A stretch of DNA of 64,000 nt from Microbacterium aerolatum (GCF_007988825.1 NZ_BJUW01000009.1:100067-164066); one strand, 5' to 3'; positions 1 to 10,632 are shown, counted from the first letter of the stretch. The notes: generated from the sequence alone by a model not told the origin. Translations and numbers: made by a program.

Positions 1-82
1 CTTGCCTTCAGCCGGTTCACAGGAATAAGCTGATGGGCTGTCGCGTCGACCGGCGCGGAGCTTCGAGCCTGAGGAGGACACC

Positions 83-163
83 ATGATTTCGATCGCCGTC
101 GCGCAGATCACCGCTCCTGGCTCGTACACTCGCGGTTCGACCACTGGGCTTTCGCGCGGCTGA
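83..163 (+). CDS. Short translated leader peptide (26 aa) upstream of ABC exporter genes
   Basis: ATG at 83 follows a strong ribosome site (GAGGAGG at 71-77, gap of 5) and opens a 26-codon frame beginning MISIAVAQITAPG and ending in TGA at 161-163. About 90 untranslated bases separate it from the exporter start at 254, which itself has only a weak site. A well-translated mini-ORF ahead of a drug-type exporter resembles ribosome-mediated attenuation leaders, but no clear terminator/antiterminator pair could be drawn by eye. It could instead be a small protein in its own right. Expression is inferred only from the ribosome site. Confidence 0.45.
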   Translation: MISIAVAQITAPGSYTRGSTTGLSRG

Positions 164-253
164 CGTCCCGCCGCCTCACCGCATCACGGGCGCAGCATCG
201 GCTGCAGCGTCCGTCACTCGATCCTCTTCCGCTCCGCAACTCGTCTGAGAGTC

Positions 254-2158
254 ATGTCTTCCTCGTCGTCATCCCCCACGCCGTCCGCTTCGCTGTCCAC
301 TCCCGCCGCGCTTTGGCGCCTCGCACCGTTCGTCAAACCCGTCGTCTGGCGGTTCGTCGGCGGTGCCGCCAGCGCGCTCGGCGCCGCCGTCATCGCCCTG
401 ATGATCCCGATCGTGCTCGAGCAGATCGTGCGCGGTCTGGACAGCTCGGCGAGTGTCGCGATCATCGTCGGAGGTGCCGCCATCGTGCTCGCGCTCGGCC
501 TCGGCGAGGCGATCATGGTGTGGTTGCGGCGCTGGTTCATCCTCAAGCCCTCCACCGAGGTCGAGTACCGGATGCGGACGCAGCTCTACGCACGTCTGCA
601 GACCCTGCCGGTCGCGTTCCACGACCGCTGGCAGTCAGGGCAGCTGCTGAGCCGCATGATGCAGGACATCGGCCTGATCCGGCGCTGGCTGGCGTTCGGT
701 CTCATCCTGCTGGTCGTCAACATCCTGACGATCATCATCGGCTCGGTGCTGCTGTTCCGCTGGCACTGGCTGCTGGGCGCCATCTTCATCGTGACCGCCA
801 TCCCGCTGTGGATCACCGGATACCGCTTCGAGAAGCGCTACGGCCGCCTTGCCCGCCAGAGCCAGGATCAGGCCGGCGACCTCGCCACCAGCGTCGAGGA
901 GAGTGTTCACGGCATCCGTGTGCTGAAGGCGTTCGGCCGCGGCAAGCACGCGCTCACGCGGTTCAGCTCGCAGGCTGAGTCGCTGCGCACCACCGAACTC
1001 AGCAAGGCGCGCGCCGTCGGCACGATCTGGTTCTGGCTCGACCTCATGCCGCAGATCGCGTTCGGGCTCAGCCTGATGTCGGGCATCTGGCTGATCTGGC
1101 AGGGCGCCATCGAGCTGCCGGAGCTGTTCGCGTTCTTCGCGATGGCGACCGTGCTGCGGTGGCCGATCGAGTCGATCGGATTCCTGTTCTCGTTCATGCT
1201 GGATGCGCGGACCGCCACCGACCGCGTGTTCGACATCTACTCCGAGACGAATTCCATCACCGACCCGGAGAACCCGGTGCAGATCGCGGAGCCCCGCGGC
1301 GAGCTCGCGTTCGAGGGCGCGCACTTCCGCTATCAGGATGCCGGGGCCGCCGAGCGCGATCTGCTCGACGGCATCGACCTGGTGCTGCGTCCGGGCGAGA
1401 CCATGGCGCTGGTCGGGCTCACCGGCAGCGGTAAGACCACTCTGACGACCCTTCCGGCGCGCCTGTACGACGTGACCGGCGGTCGCGTCACGCTCGACGG
1501 CGTCGACGTGCGCGATCTGTCGCTGGTGGAGCTGCGGCAGCACGTCGCGATGGCGTTCGAGGACGCCACGCTCTTCTCGGCATCCGTGCGCGAGAACGTG
1601 CTGCTGGGTCGGGCGGAGCTCGACATCCACAGCGAAGAGGGCGAGCGCGTCCTGCGCGAAGCGCTGGATGTCGCCCAGGCCGGATTCGTCGACGCGCTCC
1701 CCGAGGGCGTCGAGACCGTCATCGGGGAAGAGGGGCTCAGTCTCTCGGGAGGCCAGCGGCAGCGGCTCGCGCTCGCGCGCGCCGTCGCGGCCAAGCCCAG
1801 GGTGCTCGTGCTGGACGACCCGCTGTCGGCGCTGGACGTCGACACCGAGGCGCTCGTCGAGGAGGCGCTGCGCCACGTGCTCGCCGACACCACTGCCATG
1901 ATCGTCGCGCACCGCCCGTCGACCGTCGCCCTCGCGGACCGGGTCGCACTGCTCGAACGCGGCAGGATCACCGCCGTCGGCACGCACTCCGAGCTGCTGC
2001 GCACGAGCGCCCACTACCGGCACGTGATCTCCAGCCTGGAGGCCGAGGAGGCGGCGCGCACCGGCGCGATCCCCATCATCACCGACGAAGACCTGAAGAC
2101 GGCAGGAGAAGCCGCCGTCGAAGCATCCGCACACGAGGACGAGGAGGTGCAGGCATGA
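254..2158 (+). CDS. Heterodimeric ABC exporter, subunit with degenerate ATP site (634 aa)
   Basis: Type IV (MsbA/LmrCD-like) exporter half-transporter: an N-terminal six-helix membrane domain (about residues 30-320) followed by a nucleotide-binding domain. Walker A reads [10 protein letters not shown] (about 387-396) and the signature is [10 protein letters not shown]. Walker B is [11 protein letters not shown] with Asp (D522) where the catalytic Glu is expected, and the H-loop is VAHRPSTV. The Asp substitution marks this as the subunit forming the degenerate site of a heterodimer. It overlaps the next gene by 4 bp (ATGA), so the two are probably co-translated. The substrate is unknown; multidrug or lipid-like compounds are typical. 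The short leader ORF upstream may control expression. Confidence 0.92.
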   Translation: MSSSSSSPTPSASLSTPAALWRLAPFVKPVVWRFVGGAASALGAAVIALMIPIVLEQIVRGLDSSASVAIIVGGAAIVLALGLGEAIMVWLRRWFILKPSTEVEYRMRTQLYARLQTLPVAFHDRWQSGQLLSRMMQDIGLIRRWLAFGLILLVVNILTIIIGSVLLFRWHWLLGAIFIVTAIPLWITGYRFEKRYGRLARQSQDQAGDLATSVEESVHGIRVLKAFGRGKHALTRFSSQAESLRTTELSKARAVGTIWFWLDLMPQIAFGLSLMSGIWLIWQGAIELPELFAFFAMATVLRWPIESIGFLFSFMLDARTATDRVFDIYSETNSITDPENPVQIAEPRGELAFEGAHFRYQDAGAAERDLLDGIDLVLRPGETMALVGLTGSGKTTLTTLPARLYDVTGGRVTLDGVDVRDLSLVELRQHVAMAFEDATLFSASVRENVLLGRAELDIHSEEGERVLREALDVAQAGFVDALPEGVETVIGEEGLSLSGGQRQRLALARAVAAKPRVLVLDDPLSALDVDTEALVEEALRHVLADTTAMIVAHRPSTVALADRVALLERGRITAVGTHSELLRTSAHYRHVISSLEAEEAARTGAIPIITDEDLKTAGEAAVEASAHEDEEVQA

Positions 2159-3969
2159 GCGCGGCACTGACCGGAACACAGGGCGAAGACCGCTCGAACT
2201 ACACCCGCGAGGAGAGCAGGGCGATCCGCCAGCGTTCGCTGCGCCTGCTCGGCTCGCTCGTCTCGCCGCTGCGTGCGCAGATCGTGCTGGCCGCCGTCGT
2301 GCTCGTGATCTCGACGGCTCTGCAGGTCGCCGGTCCCATCCTCATCAGCATCGGGCTCGACCGGGCGCTGCCGCAGGTACTCGACCACGCGAACTGGATG
2401 CCGACCTTCGTGATCGGCTTCATCTACCTGTTCGCCGGGGCCGCTGCGGCCGCCCTGATCGGCTGGTACGTCGTGGTCGCGGCCCGCATCACGCAGGCGG
2501 TGCTGATCGACCTGCGCAAGCGCATCTTCCTGCACACGCAGCGGCTGAGCCTGGAGTTCCACGAGACGTACACCTCGGGTCGCATCATCTCGCGCCAGAC
2601 CAGCGACCTCGACTCGATTCGCGAGCTGCTCGACGGTGGCCTGAACAACCTCGTCTCGGGCGTGCTGTTCGGCGCGTTCACCTTCATCGCCCTGATCGTG
2701 TGGGACTGGCAGTCCGGCGTGATCCTGCTGCTCGCCGGCATCCCGCTGTTCCTGCTGATGCGATGGTTCTACGGGCGCTCGCAGGTCATCTTCCGCGAGT
2801 CGCGCGTGATCAGCGCCAAGGTGATCGTGCAGTTCGTCGAGACGATGACCGGCATCCGCGCGGTCAAGGCGTTCCGCAAGGAGCCGCGCAACGACGCGGC
2901 CTTCCAGAAGGTCGCCGGCGAGTACCGCGACGTCAACCGGCGGTCGATGCTGCTGTTCGGCACGTTCGAGCCGGGACTGATGTCTGTCGCGGCCCTGACG
3001 CTCGGACTGGTCGTGCTGTGGGGCGGCATGCGCGTCGCCGACGGCGCGCTCACGGTCGGCGTGCTGCTTTCTGCGGTGCTGTACGTGCGCAACTTCTTCG
3101 CGCCGATGCAGGAGATCGCGATGTTCCTGAACTCCTACCAGTCCGCCACGGCGGCGCTGGAGAAGGTGTCGGGAGTGCTGGAGGAGCAGCCGACGGTGCC
3201 CGACCCCGAGGAGCCGGTCGACCTGTGGGAGTCGCGCGGACACGTGCGCTTCGAGGACGTCACGTTCGGGTACTCGGGGGAGAAGACGATCCTGCCGAGC
3301 TTCTCGCTCGACATCGAGGCGGGGCAGACGATCGCGCTGGTCGGCACGACAGGCGCGGGAAAGTCGACGCTCGCCAAGCTCATCTCGCGGTTCTACGACC
3401 CGACGCTCGGACGCGTGACGCTCGACGGCGTAGACCTGCGCTCGCTGCACCCGAAGGACCTGCGCCGCGCGATCGTCATGGTCACGCAGGAGGCGTACCT
3501 GTTCAGCGGGACCGTCGCAGACAACATCGCGCTCGGAAAGCCGGATGCCACGCTCGACGAGATCCGCGCGGCGGCACGTGCGGTCGGCGCGGACGAGTTC
3601 ATCTCGGCGCTGCCGGACGGCTACAACTCCGACGTGAACAAGCGCGGTGGGCGCGTGTCTGCGGGACAGCGTCAGCTGATCTCGTTCGCGCGGGCGTTCC
3701 TCGCAGACCCCGCGGTGCTGATCCTCGACGAGGCCACGGCGTCGCTTGACATCCCGTCGGAGCGGCTCATCCAGGATGCTCTGCAGACGCTGCTGGCCGA
3801 CCGGACCGCGATCATCATCGCGCACCGCCTGTCGACGGTCGCGATCGCCGACCGGGTGCTGGTCATGGAACACGGCGAGATCATCGAGGACGACGCCCCC
3901 GCCGCGCTCATCGGCGGCACGGGCAAGTTCGCGCAGCTGCACGCGGCCTGGCAGGAGACGCTCGTCTAG
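2155..3969 (+). CDS. Heterodimeric ABC exporter, partner subunit (604 aa)
   Basis: Second half-transporter, with a membrane domain (about residues 35-330) and an NBD with Walker [11 protein letters not shown], Walker [12 protein letters not shown] with the normal catalytic Glu (E526), and H-loop IAHRLSTV. Its signature motif is altered to VSAGQRQ instead of LSGGQ. In a head-to-tail NBD dimer this altered signature faces the Asp-bearing Walker B of the upstream subunit, so both defects fall in one site while the other site stays intact. That is the usual arrangement of asymmetric exporters. The start overlaps the upstream stop. The downstream intergenic space holds tandem hairpin repeats. Confidence 0.92.
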   Translation: MSAALTGTQGEDRSNYTREESRAIRQRSLRLLGSLVSPLRAQIVLAAVVLVISTALQVAGPILISIGLDRALPQVLDHANWMPTFVIGFIYLFAGAAAAALIGWYVVVAARITQAVLIDLRKRIFLHTQRLSLEFHETYTSGRIISRQTSDLDSIRELLDGGLNNLVSGVLFGAFTFIALIVWDWQSGVILLLAGIPLFLLMRWFYGRSQVIFRESRVISAKVIVQFVETMTGIRAVKAFRKEPRNDAAFQKVAGEYRDVNRRSMLLFGTFEPGLMSVAALTLGLVVLWGGMRVADGALTVGVLLSAVLYVRNFFAPMQEIAMFLNSYQSATAALEKVSGVLEEQPTVPDPEEPVDLWESRGHVRFEDVTFGYSGEKTILPSFSLDIEAGQTIALVGTTGAGKSTLAKLISRFYDPTLGRVTLDGVDLRSLHPKDLRRAIVMVTQEAYLFSGTVADNIALGKPDATLDEIRAAARAVGADEFISALPDGYNSDVNKRGGRVSAGQRQLISFARAFLADPAVLILDEATASLDIPSERLIQDALQTLLADRTAIIIAHRLSTVAIADRVLVMEHGEIIEDDAPAALIGGTGKFAQLHAAWQETLV

Positions 3970-3992
3970 TCGGGAGGTCGCCGCTCCTGGCC

Positions 3993-4134
3993 GGGAGGGG
4001 TCGCAAGTGGTCGCTCGGAGTGCGTTTTGGCGACCGTTTGCGACACCTCCGGCATCCTGGGTGGCGGGGCTCGGCGGGGAGGGGTCGCATGTGGTCGCTT
4101 GGAGTGCGTTTTGGCGACCGTTTGCGACCCCTCC
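3993..4134. repeat. Two tandem hairpin repeats, 84-bp period (family A)
   Basis: Two near-identical units start at 3993 and 4077. Each begins gggaggggtcgca and ends with its imperfect reverse complement (ggcgaccgtttgcgac.cctcc), so each about 58-nt unit can fold into a long hairpin; about 26 nt of spacer separates them. A partial unit (cgggaggtcgccgctcctgg, 3971-3990) precedes them. The stretch lies between the exporter and the gene at 4202 and contains no supported gene. It resembles the repeats at 16145-16402 in layout and period. Confidence 0.8.
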
Positions 4135-4189
4135 CGTCTTCCGTGGCATCCGCCGGGCGGGCGAGCGGTCCCGCGCGGCGGGCGACCGA

Positions 4190-4195
4190 TACCAT
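4190..4195 (+). promoter_or_regulatory. Putative -10 (TACCAT) for a leaderless transcript
   Basis: TACCAT fits TANNNT and lies exactly 6 nt before the GTG at 4202. Several other genes in this window have the same spacing, which suggests transcription starts at or near the start codon. No clear -35 is visible. Confidence 0.45.
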
Positions 4196-4201
4196 CGGAG
4201 C

Positions 4202-5029
4202 GTGGATCCGATCTGGATACTGGCCGCCGAGTGGTGGTGGGTCGCGCCGACTGCGGTCGGTGCAGGCGCCGTCACCGCCGTCGGAGTGCGCCGTCGGCAG
4301 AAGACCACCGGCAGGCGCCTGGCACTGGATGCTGCGCGCAACGACCTGCGCAACGCACAGCGCGAGGTCGTAGAGCGTCGCCGCGCCGTCAAGCTCGCTC
4401 GCGCCGAGCACGCCCGCCTCGTCGCCGAGCGCACGGCATCCCGCGCCACGAACGCCGACGTCGCGAGCACCAGACGCGCGCTCAAGCAGGCCGAGTACGA
4501 CGCGAAGGCGGCGGCGGCCGACGTCCGCGCACGCCGTGCCCGCGTCAGCGCCGCGCAGGCAGAGCTGCCGCCGGCATCCCAGGCCGACCGATACCCCCTC
4601 GCCCGCCTGCGCCACGCGCATGACGCGGTCACGGCGCGATGGATGGACTACGAGACCGACCCCGCGAAGCTGATCGCGTATCCGGTCATGAGCGACGGCA
4701 AGGATCCGGCGATGTCCGCTTTTCTCGCCGCGGCCCGCCGGGCGCGTGATCTGCGTCCCGCCTCCTCCAGCGTGACGCCAGCCGAGTACGCCGAGTACCG
4801 GGATGCCGTCGCCGACCTCGAGCGCGCGTTCGACGTCGCCGAGTACACCGCTAAAGAACGGGCCGCCGGCCGCGACCCGGATGCTGCGCAAGCCTGGCAG
4901 GAGACCGCGCACGACGTGCTCAGCCGTTCGGCCGAGGCGATCGACAAGGCTGCGGGAGCGGCGGCATCCGCCATCGCGGCTTGGTCGGCTCGCCGTAAGC
5001 CGCACAAGGACGAACCTCCCCAGGCGTAG
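4202..5029 (+). CDS. Single-pass membrane protein with long coiled coil, unknown function (275 aa)
   Basis: GTG at 4202 is chosen because a TANNNT box lies 6 nt upstream and because the frame upstream of it is repeat DNA. The N-terminus (about residues 3-26) is a hydrophobic anchor rich in Trp and Ala, followed by a basic stop (VRRRQK). Residues about 35-120 form an Ala/Arg/Glu-rich coiled coil of the 'AARNDLRNAQREV' type. The rest is helical, with a second Ala-rich amphipathic segment near the C-terminus (KAAGAAASAIAAWSA). No catalytic motif was recognised. It could be a cell-envelope scaffold or an analogue of phage-tape or secretion-type coiled-coil proteins. It converges with the beta-glucosidase gene, 15 bp away. 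Confidence 0.7.
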   Translation: MDPIWILAAEWWWVAPTAVGAGAVTAVGVRRRQKTTGRRLALDAARNDLRNAQREVVERRRAVKLARAEHARLVAERTASRATNADVASTRRALKQAEYDAKAAAADVRARRARVSAAQAELPPASQADRYPLARLRHAHDAVTARWMDYETDPAKLIAYPVMSDGKDPAMSAFLAAARRARDLRPASSSVTPAEYAEYRDAVADLERAFDVAEYTAKERAAGRDPDAAQAWQETAHDVLSRSAEAIDKAAGAAASAIAAWSARRKPHKDEPPQA

Positions 5030-5044
5030 ACGAATACCTGGGCG

Positions 5045-6481
5045 TCAGGCGGGCACTGCGCGCGTGCGCACCAGCTCCTGGTACCAGCGACCGGAGTCCT
5101 TGACTGTCCGCTCGAGGGAATCGAAGTCGACCCGGACGATCCCGAACCGCTTGGCGTAGCCGTAGCCCCACTCGAAGTTGTCCAGCAGCGACCAGACGAA
5201 GTATCCGCGCAGGTCGACGCCGCGCTCCATCGCCCGATGCGCCGCGGTGAAGTGACGACGCAGGTATTCGGTGCGCTGCGGGTCCGGCACTGTGCCGTCG
5301 GCGGCGACCTCGTCCTCGAATGCGGCGCCGTTCTCGGTCACCATCAGCGGCTGACCGGGGAACTGTTCGGACAGCGAGACCAGCAGCTCCTCGAGTCCCT
5401 CGGGCGCGATGTTCCAGCCCATCGCCGTGTACGGCCCCGGCTGCTCGACGAACTCGACCAGCTGGTCGCTGCCCGGCCACGCGGTTCCTGCCGACGTGCC
5501 CTTGTGTCCGTCGTTCTGCTGCTTCTCCGAGACGCCGTCCCACATCCGGACGGTCGCGGTCGAGTAGTAGTTGACGCCCAGCACATCGATCGGCTGGTTG
5601 ATGGTCTGCAGATCGCCGTCCTGCACGAACGCCCAGTCGGTGACCTCTGCGGTGTCGGCGAGCAGATCCGCCGGGTATTCGCCGCGCAGCATGGGACCGG
5701 TGAACGCCCGGTTCGCGAGGGCGTCGATGCGCCGCACCGCCTCGGGAGCCCTGTCGCCCTGCCCGCGCAGGACGTGGAAGTTCAGCGTCACGGAGTAGTC
5801 CGGGTCGCCGGTCGAGGTGGCGCGCAGCGCCTGGAGCGCGCGGCCGTGGGCGAGGTTCAGGTGGTGCACGGCGGACAGCGCCGAGGCGGGCTCGGTGCGA
5901 CCCGGCGCATGACCGCCCTGACCGTAGCCGAGGTACGCGGAGCACCACGGCTCGTTCAGCGTCGTCCAGGTGTGGACGCGGTCGCCGAGGGCGGTGCCCA
6001 TGATCTCGGCGTAGCGCTCGAAGGCATCGGTCGTCGCGCGCGACGTCCAGCCGCCGGCATCCTCGAGGTACTGCGGAAGATCCCAGTGGTACAGCGTGGC
6101 GACAGGGCGGATGCCGCGCTCGAGCAGGCCGTCCACCAGACGCGAGTAGAAGTCGATGCCTGCCTGATTGACGGTGCCGTCCGCGGTTGGCTGGATGCGC
6201 GGCCAGGCGATCGAGAACCGGTACGCCTCGAGTCCCAGCTCCTTCATGAGGTCGAGGTCGTCGTCGACACGGTGGTAGTGGTCGCAGGCCACGTCTCCCG
6301 TGTCGCCGTTCCACACCTTGCCGGGGGTCTTGCTGAAGGTGTCCCAGATGGACGGCGTGCGTCCGTCCTCGGAGGCCGCCCCCTCGATCTGGTACGACGC
6401 CGTCGCCGAGCCGAAGGTGAACGACGGCGGGAAGACGAGCCCGGAGTCGCGGTAGTCGGCCGTGCCGGTGGTGGTCGTCAT
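5045..6481 (-). CDS. GH1 beta-glucosidase (478 aa)
   Basis: Family 1 glycoside hydrolase of usual length with N-terminal [19 protein letters not shown]. The acid/base glutamate is in TLNEPW (E177) and the nucleophile in VTENGAAF (E383); C-terminal [16 protein letters not shown] lines the aglycone site. It has no signal peptide, so it acts on imported beta-glucosides or cello-oligosaccharides in the cytoplasm. It is the last gene of the minus-strand cluster running down from 11.9 kb and overlaps the alpha-xylosidase gene by 4 bp. A GH1 enzyme beside an alpha-xylosidase would suit breakdown of xyloglucan oligosaccharides, where removal of xylose exposes beta-linked glucose; that substrate is inferred. 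Confidence 0.93.
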   Translation of the reverse strand: MTTTTGTADYRDSGLVFPPSFTFGSATASYQIEGAASEDGRTPSIWDTFSKTPGKVWNGDTGDVACDHYHRVDDDLDLMKELGLEAYRFSIAWPRIQPTADGTVNQAGIDFYSRLVDGLLERGIRPVATLYHWDLPQYLEDAGGWTSRATTDAFERYAEIMGTALGDRVHTWTTLNEPWCSAYLGYGQGGHAPGRTEPASALSAVHHLNLAHGRALQALRATSTGDPDYSVTLNFHVLRGQGDRAPEAVRRIDALANRAFTGPMLRGEYPADLLADTAEVTDWAFVQDGDLQTINQPIDVLGVNYYSTATVRMWDGVSEKQQNDGHKGTSAGTAWPGSDQLVEFVEQPGPYTAMGWNIAPEGLEELLVSLSEQFPGQPLMVTENGAAFEDEVAADGTVPDPQRTEYLRRHFTAAHRAMERGVDLRGYFVWSLLDNFEWGYGYAKRFGIVRVDFDSLERTVKDSGRWYQELVRTRAVPA

Positions 6482-8730
6482 TCAGTGGGCTCCTCGAGAT
6501 CGGCGGTGTACGTGCGGACGGTGCCGTCGGGCGACGTCACCGTGATCGAGCGACGGCCGCTGCCCCCGGGGAAGACCCGCAGCTGCAGTCCGTCATGGTA
6601 ATCGTAGTCAGGACGGTCTTCGCGGGCGCCCCAGGGGAGCACCGCACCGGGGCGCACGTACAGCGGAAGCGACTCGTACCCGTGCGTCTCGCGCAGCCAG
6701 CGTCCGCCGGTGACGCGCTCCCCGGTCAGCAACGACGTCCACTCGCCGTCGGGCAGATAGAACTCCACCTCGCCGGTCTCGGAGAACACCGGCGCGACCA
6801 GGAGGTCGCCGCCGAGCATGTACTGGCGGTCGAGGTAGGCGACGGACGGGTCGTCCGGGAACTCGAGCTGCATGGGCCGCATGAGCGGTGTCCCGGTCCG
6901 GGTGGCATCCAGTCCGGCCTTGAACAGGTAGGGCATCAACCGCATCTTGAGGTGTGTGAAGATGCGAGTCACCTCGACCGCCTCGTCGTCGAACGCCCAC
7001 GGCACGCGGTACGAGCTGGAGCCGTGGAATCGGGAGTGCGAGCCGAGCAGGCCGAACGCCGTCCAGCGCTTGAAGACGCCGGCATCCGGAGTGCCCTCGA
7101 ACCCGCCGATGTCGTGGCTCCAGAACGCGAAGCCGGTGAGCGCGAGCGAGAGACCGCCGCGCAGCGTCTCCGCCATCGAGGCGAACGTTGAGGTGGAGTC
7201 CCCGCCCCAGTGCACGGGCATGCTCTGACCGCCCGCGGTCGCGGACCGGGCGAACAGCACCGCCTCGCCGGCGCCGCGGGTCTCGGTGAGCACGTCGTGG
7301 ACGGCGCGGTTGTACAGCTGCGCGTAGTGATTGTGCATGCGGGCAGGATCGGAGCCGTCGGCCCAGACCACATCGGTCGGGATGCGCTCGCCGAAGTCGG
7401 TCTTGAAGCAGTCCACGCCCTGGGCGATGAGGCCGCGAAGCTTCGACTGGTACCACGCCACGGCGTCCGGGTTCGTGAAGTCGACGAGCCCCATGCCCGC
7501 CTGCCACAGGTCCCACTGCCAGATCGATCCGTCGGCCCGCTTCACGAGGTAGCCGGCATCGCCCGCCTCTCGGAACAGCGGCGAACGCTGGCCGATGTAG
7601 GGGTTGATCCACACCGAGACGCGCAGATCCTTCTCGTGCAGCCGCTCGAGCATCCCGGTGGGGTCGGGGAATACCCTGGCGTCCCACTCGAAGTCGCACC
7701 AGTTGAACTCGCGCATCCAGAAGCAGTCGAAGTGGAACACCGACACCGGCAGCTCGCGCGCCGACATCTCGTCGATGAACGAGTTCACGGTCTGCTCGTC
7801 GTAGTCGGTGGTGAAGCTCGTCGACAGCCACAGGCCGTACGACCAGGCAGGCACCACCGGCGGACGGCCGGTGAGCGCGGTGTACCGCCGCAGCACGTCC
7901 TTGGGCGTGGGGCCCGCGATCACGAAGTACTCCAGCGCTTCACCTGGCACCGAGAACTGCACGCGCTCGACCGCTTCGGATCCGATCTCGTACGAGACGT
8001 GCCCCGGATCGTTGACGAGGACGCCGTAGCCGCGGTTCGACAGATGGAACGGCACGCTCTTGTACGCCTGCTCGCTGGAGGTGCCGCCATCGGCGTTCCA
8101 GATCTCCACGGTCTGGCCGTTCTTGACCAGTGGGCCGAAGCGCTCGCCGAGTCCGTAGATGAGCTCGCCGACACCGAGGTCGAGCTGCTCGTGGACGAAC
8201 GCGGTCGCTGCCGGCGCGGATGCCTCGGCGCGGGCGTTGCCGACGATGCCGCCGTCGACCTGCGCGTCGGGGCTCAGTCGGACATAGCCCTGCGCCTTGT
8301 GCCCGCTGCCGGTGACCCGGCGCCCATCGACCTCGAAGGAGAGGTTCCATGGAGCGCCCGGAGCGACCCTAGCGGTGAGCGCGCCGCTGGCGAGCTCACC
8401 GCCGTCGGCCGAGACGGATGCCGTGCCCGCACCTGCTTCGCCGGCACCGGGCTCGTCTGCACCGGGCAGCTCGAAGCCGCCGTGCCAGTGCGCACCCTCG
8501 TGGTGTGCGATGCGGACGCGGATCACACCTTCCGCGGGGGATGAGAGCGTGGTCGTCAGCACCGGCCGGTTGAGCACGTCGCCGCGCTTGGCGATGACCA
8601 TGGTCGGGGCTGTGACGACGATGCCCGTGCCGTCGGGGGTGTCGGTGGTCTGCTCGATGTCGTAGGCCTCCTGCGCGTACAGCGCGGTGACGCCAGGACG
8701 AAGCTGCCAGAACCCGTCGGTGAACTTCAT
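6478..8730 (-). CDS. yicI: GH31 alpha-xylosidase, YicI type (750 aa)
   Basis: Start ATG at 8730 gives [13 protein letters not shown], the normal N-terminus of YicI-type alpha-xylosidases; the frame stays open upstream but that part is a shadow of the permease. The nucleophile Asp is in [12 protein letters not shown] (D445) and the acid/base Asp in HWGGD (D511), 66 residues apart as in E. coli YicI. The specificity segment [19 protein letters not shown] is conserved. It removes alpha-xylosyl residues from the non-reducing end of isoprimeverose-like sugars in the cytoplasm. The start overlaps the upstream permease stop by one base (TAATG) and the end overlaps the GH1 start, so the three are tightly coupled. 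Confidence 0.93.
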   Translation of the reverse strand: MKFTDGFWQLRPGVTALYAQEAYDIEQTTDTPDGTGIVVTAPTMVIAKRGDVLNRPVLTTTLSSPAEGVIRVRIAHHEGAHWHGGFELPGADEPGAGEAGAGTASVSADGGELASGALTARVAPGAPWNLSFEVDGRRVTGSGHKAQGYVRLSPDAQVDGGIVGNARAEASAPAATAFVHEQLDLGVGELIYGLGERFGPLVKNGQTVEIWNADGGTSSEQAYKSVPFHLSNRGYGVLVNDPGHVSYEIGSEAVERVQFSVPGEALEYFVIAGPTPKDVLRRYTALTGRPPVVPAWSYGLWLSTSFTTDYDEQTVNSFIDEMSARELPVSVFHFDCFWMREFNWCDFEWDARVFPDPTGMLERLHEKDLRVSVWINPYIGQRSPLFREAGDAGYLVKRADGSIWQWDLWQAGMGLVDFTNPDAVAWYQSKLRGLIAQGVDCFKTDFGERIPTDVVWADGSDPARMHNHYAQLYNRAVHDVLTETRGAGEAVLFARSATAGGQSMPVHWGGDSTSTFASMAETLRGGLSLALTGFAFWSHDIGGFEGTPDAGVFKRWTAFGLLGSHSRFHGSSSYRVPWAFDDEAVEVTRIFTHLKMRLMPYLFKAGLDATRTGTPLMRPMQLEFPDDPSVAYLDRQYMLGGDLLVAPVFSETGEVEFYLPDGEWTSLLTGERVTGGRWLRETHGYESLPLYVRPGAVLPWGAREDRPDYDYHDGLQLRVFPGGSGRRSITVTSPDGTVRTYTADLEEPTE

Positions 8731-9617
8731 TACTTGATCGCTCCTGCCGTGATGCCGCGTGTGAGAGTGCGCTGGAAGATGAGGAAGAAGATGAGCGTCG
8801 GGATGATGCCCAGCAGGGCCGACGCGCTCGTCGTCGTGACGTCCATGAGGCGGTCGCCCTGCAGCACGCTGATCGCCACCGGGACCGTCTGGTTCGCGTT
8901 GGACGCGAGGAACGTCAGCGGGATGAGGAACTCGTTCCACGTCCAGATGAAGAAGAAGATGAGCAGCACCGACAGTGTCGGGCGGCTGATCGGGAAGACG
9001 ACGCGCCACAGGATTTGCCAGCGGTTGGCTCCGTCGATGGATGCCGCTTCGAGCACCTCCTTGGGGAAGGTGCCGTACACCGAGGAGAGCAGGTAGGTGC
9101 CGAACGCGGCCTGGATGACGGTGAAGACGATGATGACAGACCACACGTTGTCGTACAGCCCGACGGATTTGAACATGTAGTACAGCGGGTACAGCAGTGC
9201 CTCCTGCGGAAGCAGGTTCGCGAGCAGGAACAGCAGCACGATCCAGCTGCGGCCGCGGACCCGGCCGATGCCGATCGCGAAGGCGTTCAGCATCGAGATG
9301 AGCACCGCGAGAACCGCGACGACTCCGGAGATGAACAGCGAGTTCCACACCTTCTCGGGGAAGTTCACCCGCTCCCAGAAGCGGATCATCCCGCTGAAGT
9401 CGAGGACCTCCGGCAGCGCCAGCGGGCCCGAGGTCGCGTAGTCGACGGGGGACTTGAACGAGTTGACCAGCACGAGGTAGAACGGGGCGATCACGGCGAT
9501 CGCTCCGACCACGATGAGCGCCAGCAGCAGCCAGTCGACGCCGCGCTTCTTGGTCATGCCGCCGCGGGGCCGGCTCTTGGCGGGCTTTCCCGTGACGATG
9601 GCGGTGGTGGCGTGCAT
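8730..9617 (-). CDS. Carbohydrate ABC importer permease, MalG type (295 aa)
   Basis: CUT1-family inner-membrane permease with about six membrane helices. The EAA loop that contacts the ATPase reads EAASIDGANRWQILWRVVFP, typical of the MalG-like partner. The N-terminus is basic and cytoplasmic (MHATTAIVTGKPAKSR). It starts where the first permease stops (overlap TGATG at 9615-9619) and is followed directly by the alpha-xylosidase. No ATPase gene is present in the window; CUT1 importers in Gram-positives often share a distant MsiK-type ATPase (known for the family, not seen here). Confidence 0.9.
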   Translation of the reverse strand: MHATTAIVTGKPAKSRPRGGMTKKRGVDWLLLALIVVGAIAVIAPFYLVLVNSFKSPVDYATSGPLALPEVLDFSGMIRFWERVNFPEKVWNSLFISGVVAVLAVLISMLNAFAIGIGRVRGRSWIVLLFLLANLLPQEALLYPLYYMFKSVGLYDNVWSVIIVFTVIQAAFGTYLLSSVYGTFPKEVLEAASIDGANRWQILWRVVFPISRPTLSVLLIFFFIWTWNEFLIPLTFLASNANQTVPVAISVLQGDRLMDVTTTSASALLGIIPTLIFFLIFQRTLTRGITAGAIK

Positions 9618-10576
9618 CACAGACCCGCCCTTTCCTTGCGCTCGACGGAGTTCTGGACGCGGATGAAGATGATCGACACGATCACGACGACGATGGTGAG
9701 CACGGTGGCGATCGTGGCGCCGTAGCCGACGTTCCGCTTCGTGAAGAACTCCTGGTAGGCGTAGTAAGCGGGCACGAGAGTGGCTCCAGCTGGTCCTCCG
9801 CGGGTGATGATGTAGACCGGGCCGAACACCTTCAGCGCCGCGATCGTGCACGTGAGCGTGACCACGAAGATCTCCGGACGGATGATGCTCATGGTGATAG
9901 CAGAGAAGCGCTGGAACCAGTTCGCCCCGTCGAGTTCGGCGGCCTCGTAGAGCTCGGGGTCGACGCGCTGAAGCGCCGCCATGAAGACCACGACCGGGTA
10001 TCCGAGCTGCACCCACACCATGACGACCATCAGCACGATGAGCGCGGAGGGCATCTGGCCCAACCAGTCGTAGGCGGGGATGCCGAACCAACCGAGGATC
10101 TGGTTGAGGGCACCGTCGCCGCCGGGGCGGACGATCCAGCCGATCACGATGCCGGCGACGGCGATGGGAAGGATCTGGGGGAGGTAGTAGGTGGCCCGCA
10201 GGAAGCTGCCGACCTTGCCGCCGAACTTGCGCCCGACGACGTCGAACAGGAGGGCTGCGACGATCAGGCCGACGATGGTCGGCACCACCACCATCGCGAT
10301 GATCATCCACACCGAGTTCGTGAACGACGTCCAGAAGTCCCCGTCGGTGAGGATCTTCTGCCAGTTGCCGAGACCGATGAACTCCGGTGTGCGCACGCCC
10401 TTCCACTTCGTGAAGGTGAGGTACACGTTCCAGATCAGCGGGACGATGACGATGACGAGCAGGAGCACGAAGCCGGGCAGCAGATACAGCCAGTAGGCTC
10501 CGGTCCCGCCGCTGCGCTGCGGGATGGACGGCTGTTCGGGCGGCAGCTTCGTGCGGCCTCGGGTGGCGAGTGACAT
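9617..10576 (-). CDS. Carbohydrate ABC importer permease, MalF type (319 aa)
   Basis: First permease of the importer, starting MSLATRGRTKLPPEQP at 10576. It has about six membrane spans and an EAA loop YEAAELDGANWFQRFSAIT. The frame extends upstream into the binding-protein gene but that part is not coding. A gap of 56 bases with a C/G-rich run separates it from the binding-protein stop, a common place for partial termination that leaves more binding protein than permease. Together with its neighbours it imports an oligosaccharide matched to the alpha-xylosidase and beta-glucosidase. Confidence 0.9.
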   Translation of the reverse strand: MSLATRGRTKLPPEQPSIPQRSGGTGAYWLYLLPGFVLLLVIVIVPLIWNVYLTFTKWKGVRTPEFIGLGNWQKILTDGDFWTSFTNSVWMIIAMVVVPTIVGLIVAALLFDVVGRKFGGKVGSFLRATYYLPQILPIAVAGIVIGWIVRPGGDGALNQILGWFGIPAYDWLGQMPSALIVLMVVMVWVQLGYPVVVFMAALQRVDPELYEAAELDGANWFQRFSAITMSIIRPEIFVVTLTCTIAALKVFGPVYIITRGGPAGATLVPAYYAYQEFFTKRNVGYGATIATVLTIVVVIVSIIFIRVQNSVERKERAGL

Positions 10577-10632
10577 GTTCTTCTCCAGGAGAGCGGGGGC
10601 GGCGCCCGAGCGGACGCCGCCCCCGCGACGGA

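Noticed and set aside
2014..4632. Very long open frame on the minus strand (872 codons)
   Set aside because: It is antisense to the second exporter gene and the coiled-coil gene, Arg/Ala-rich with no motif, and a typical by-product of high-GC third positions. The same applies to long antisense frames at 635-2179, 13770-16379, 45142-47514 and 54920 upward.
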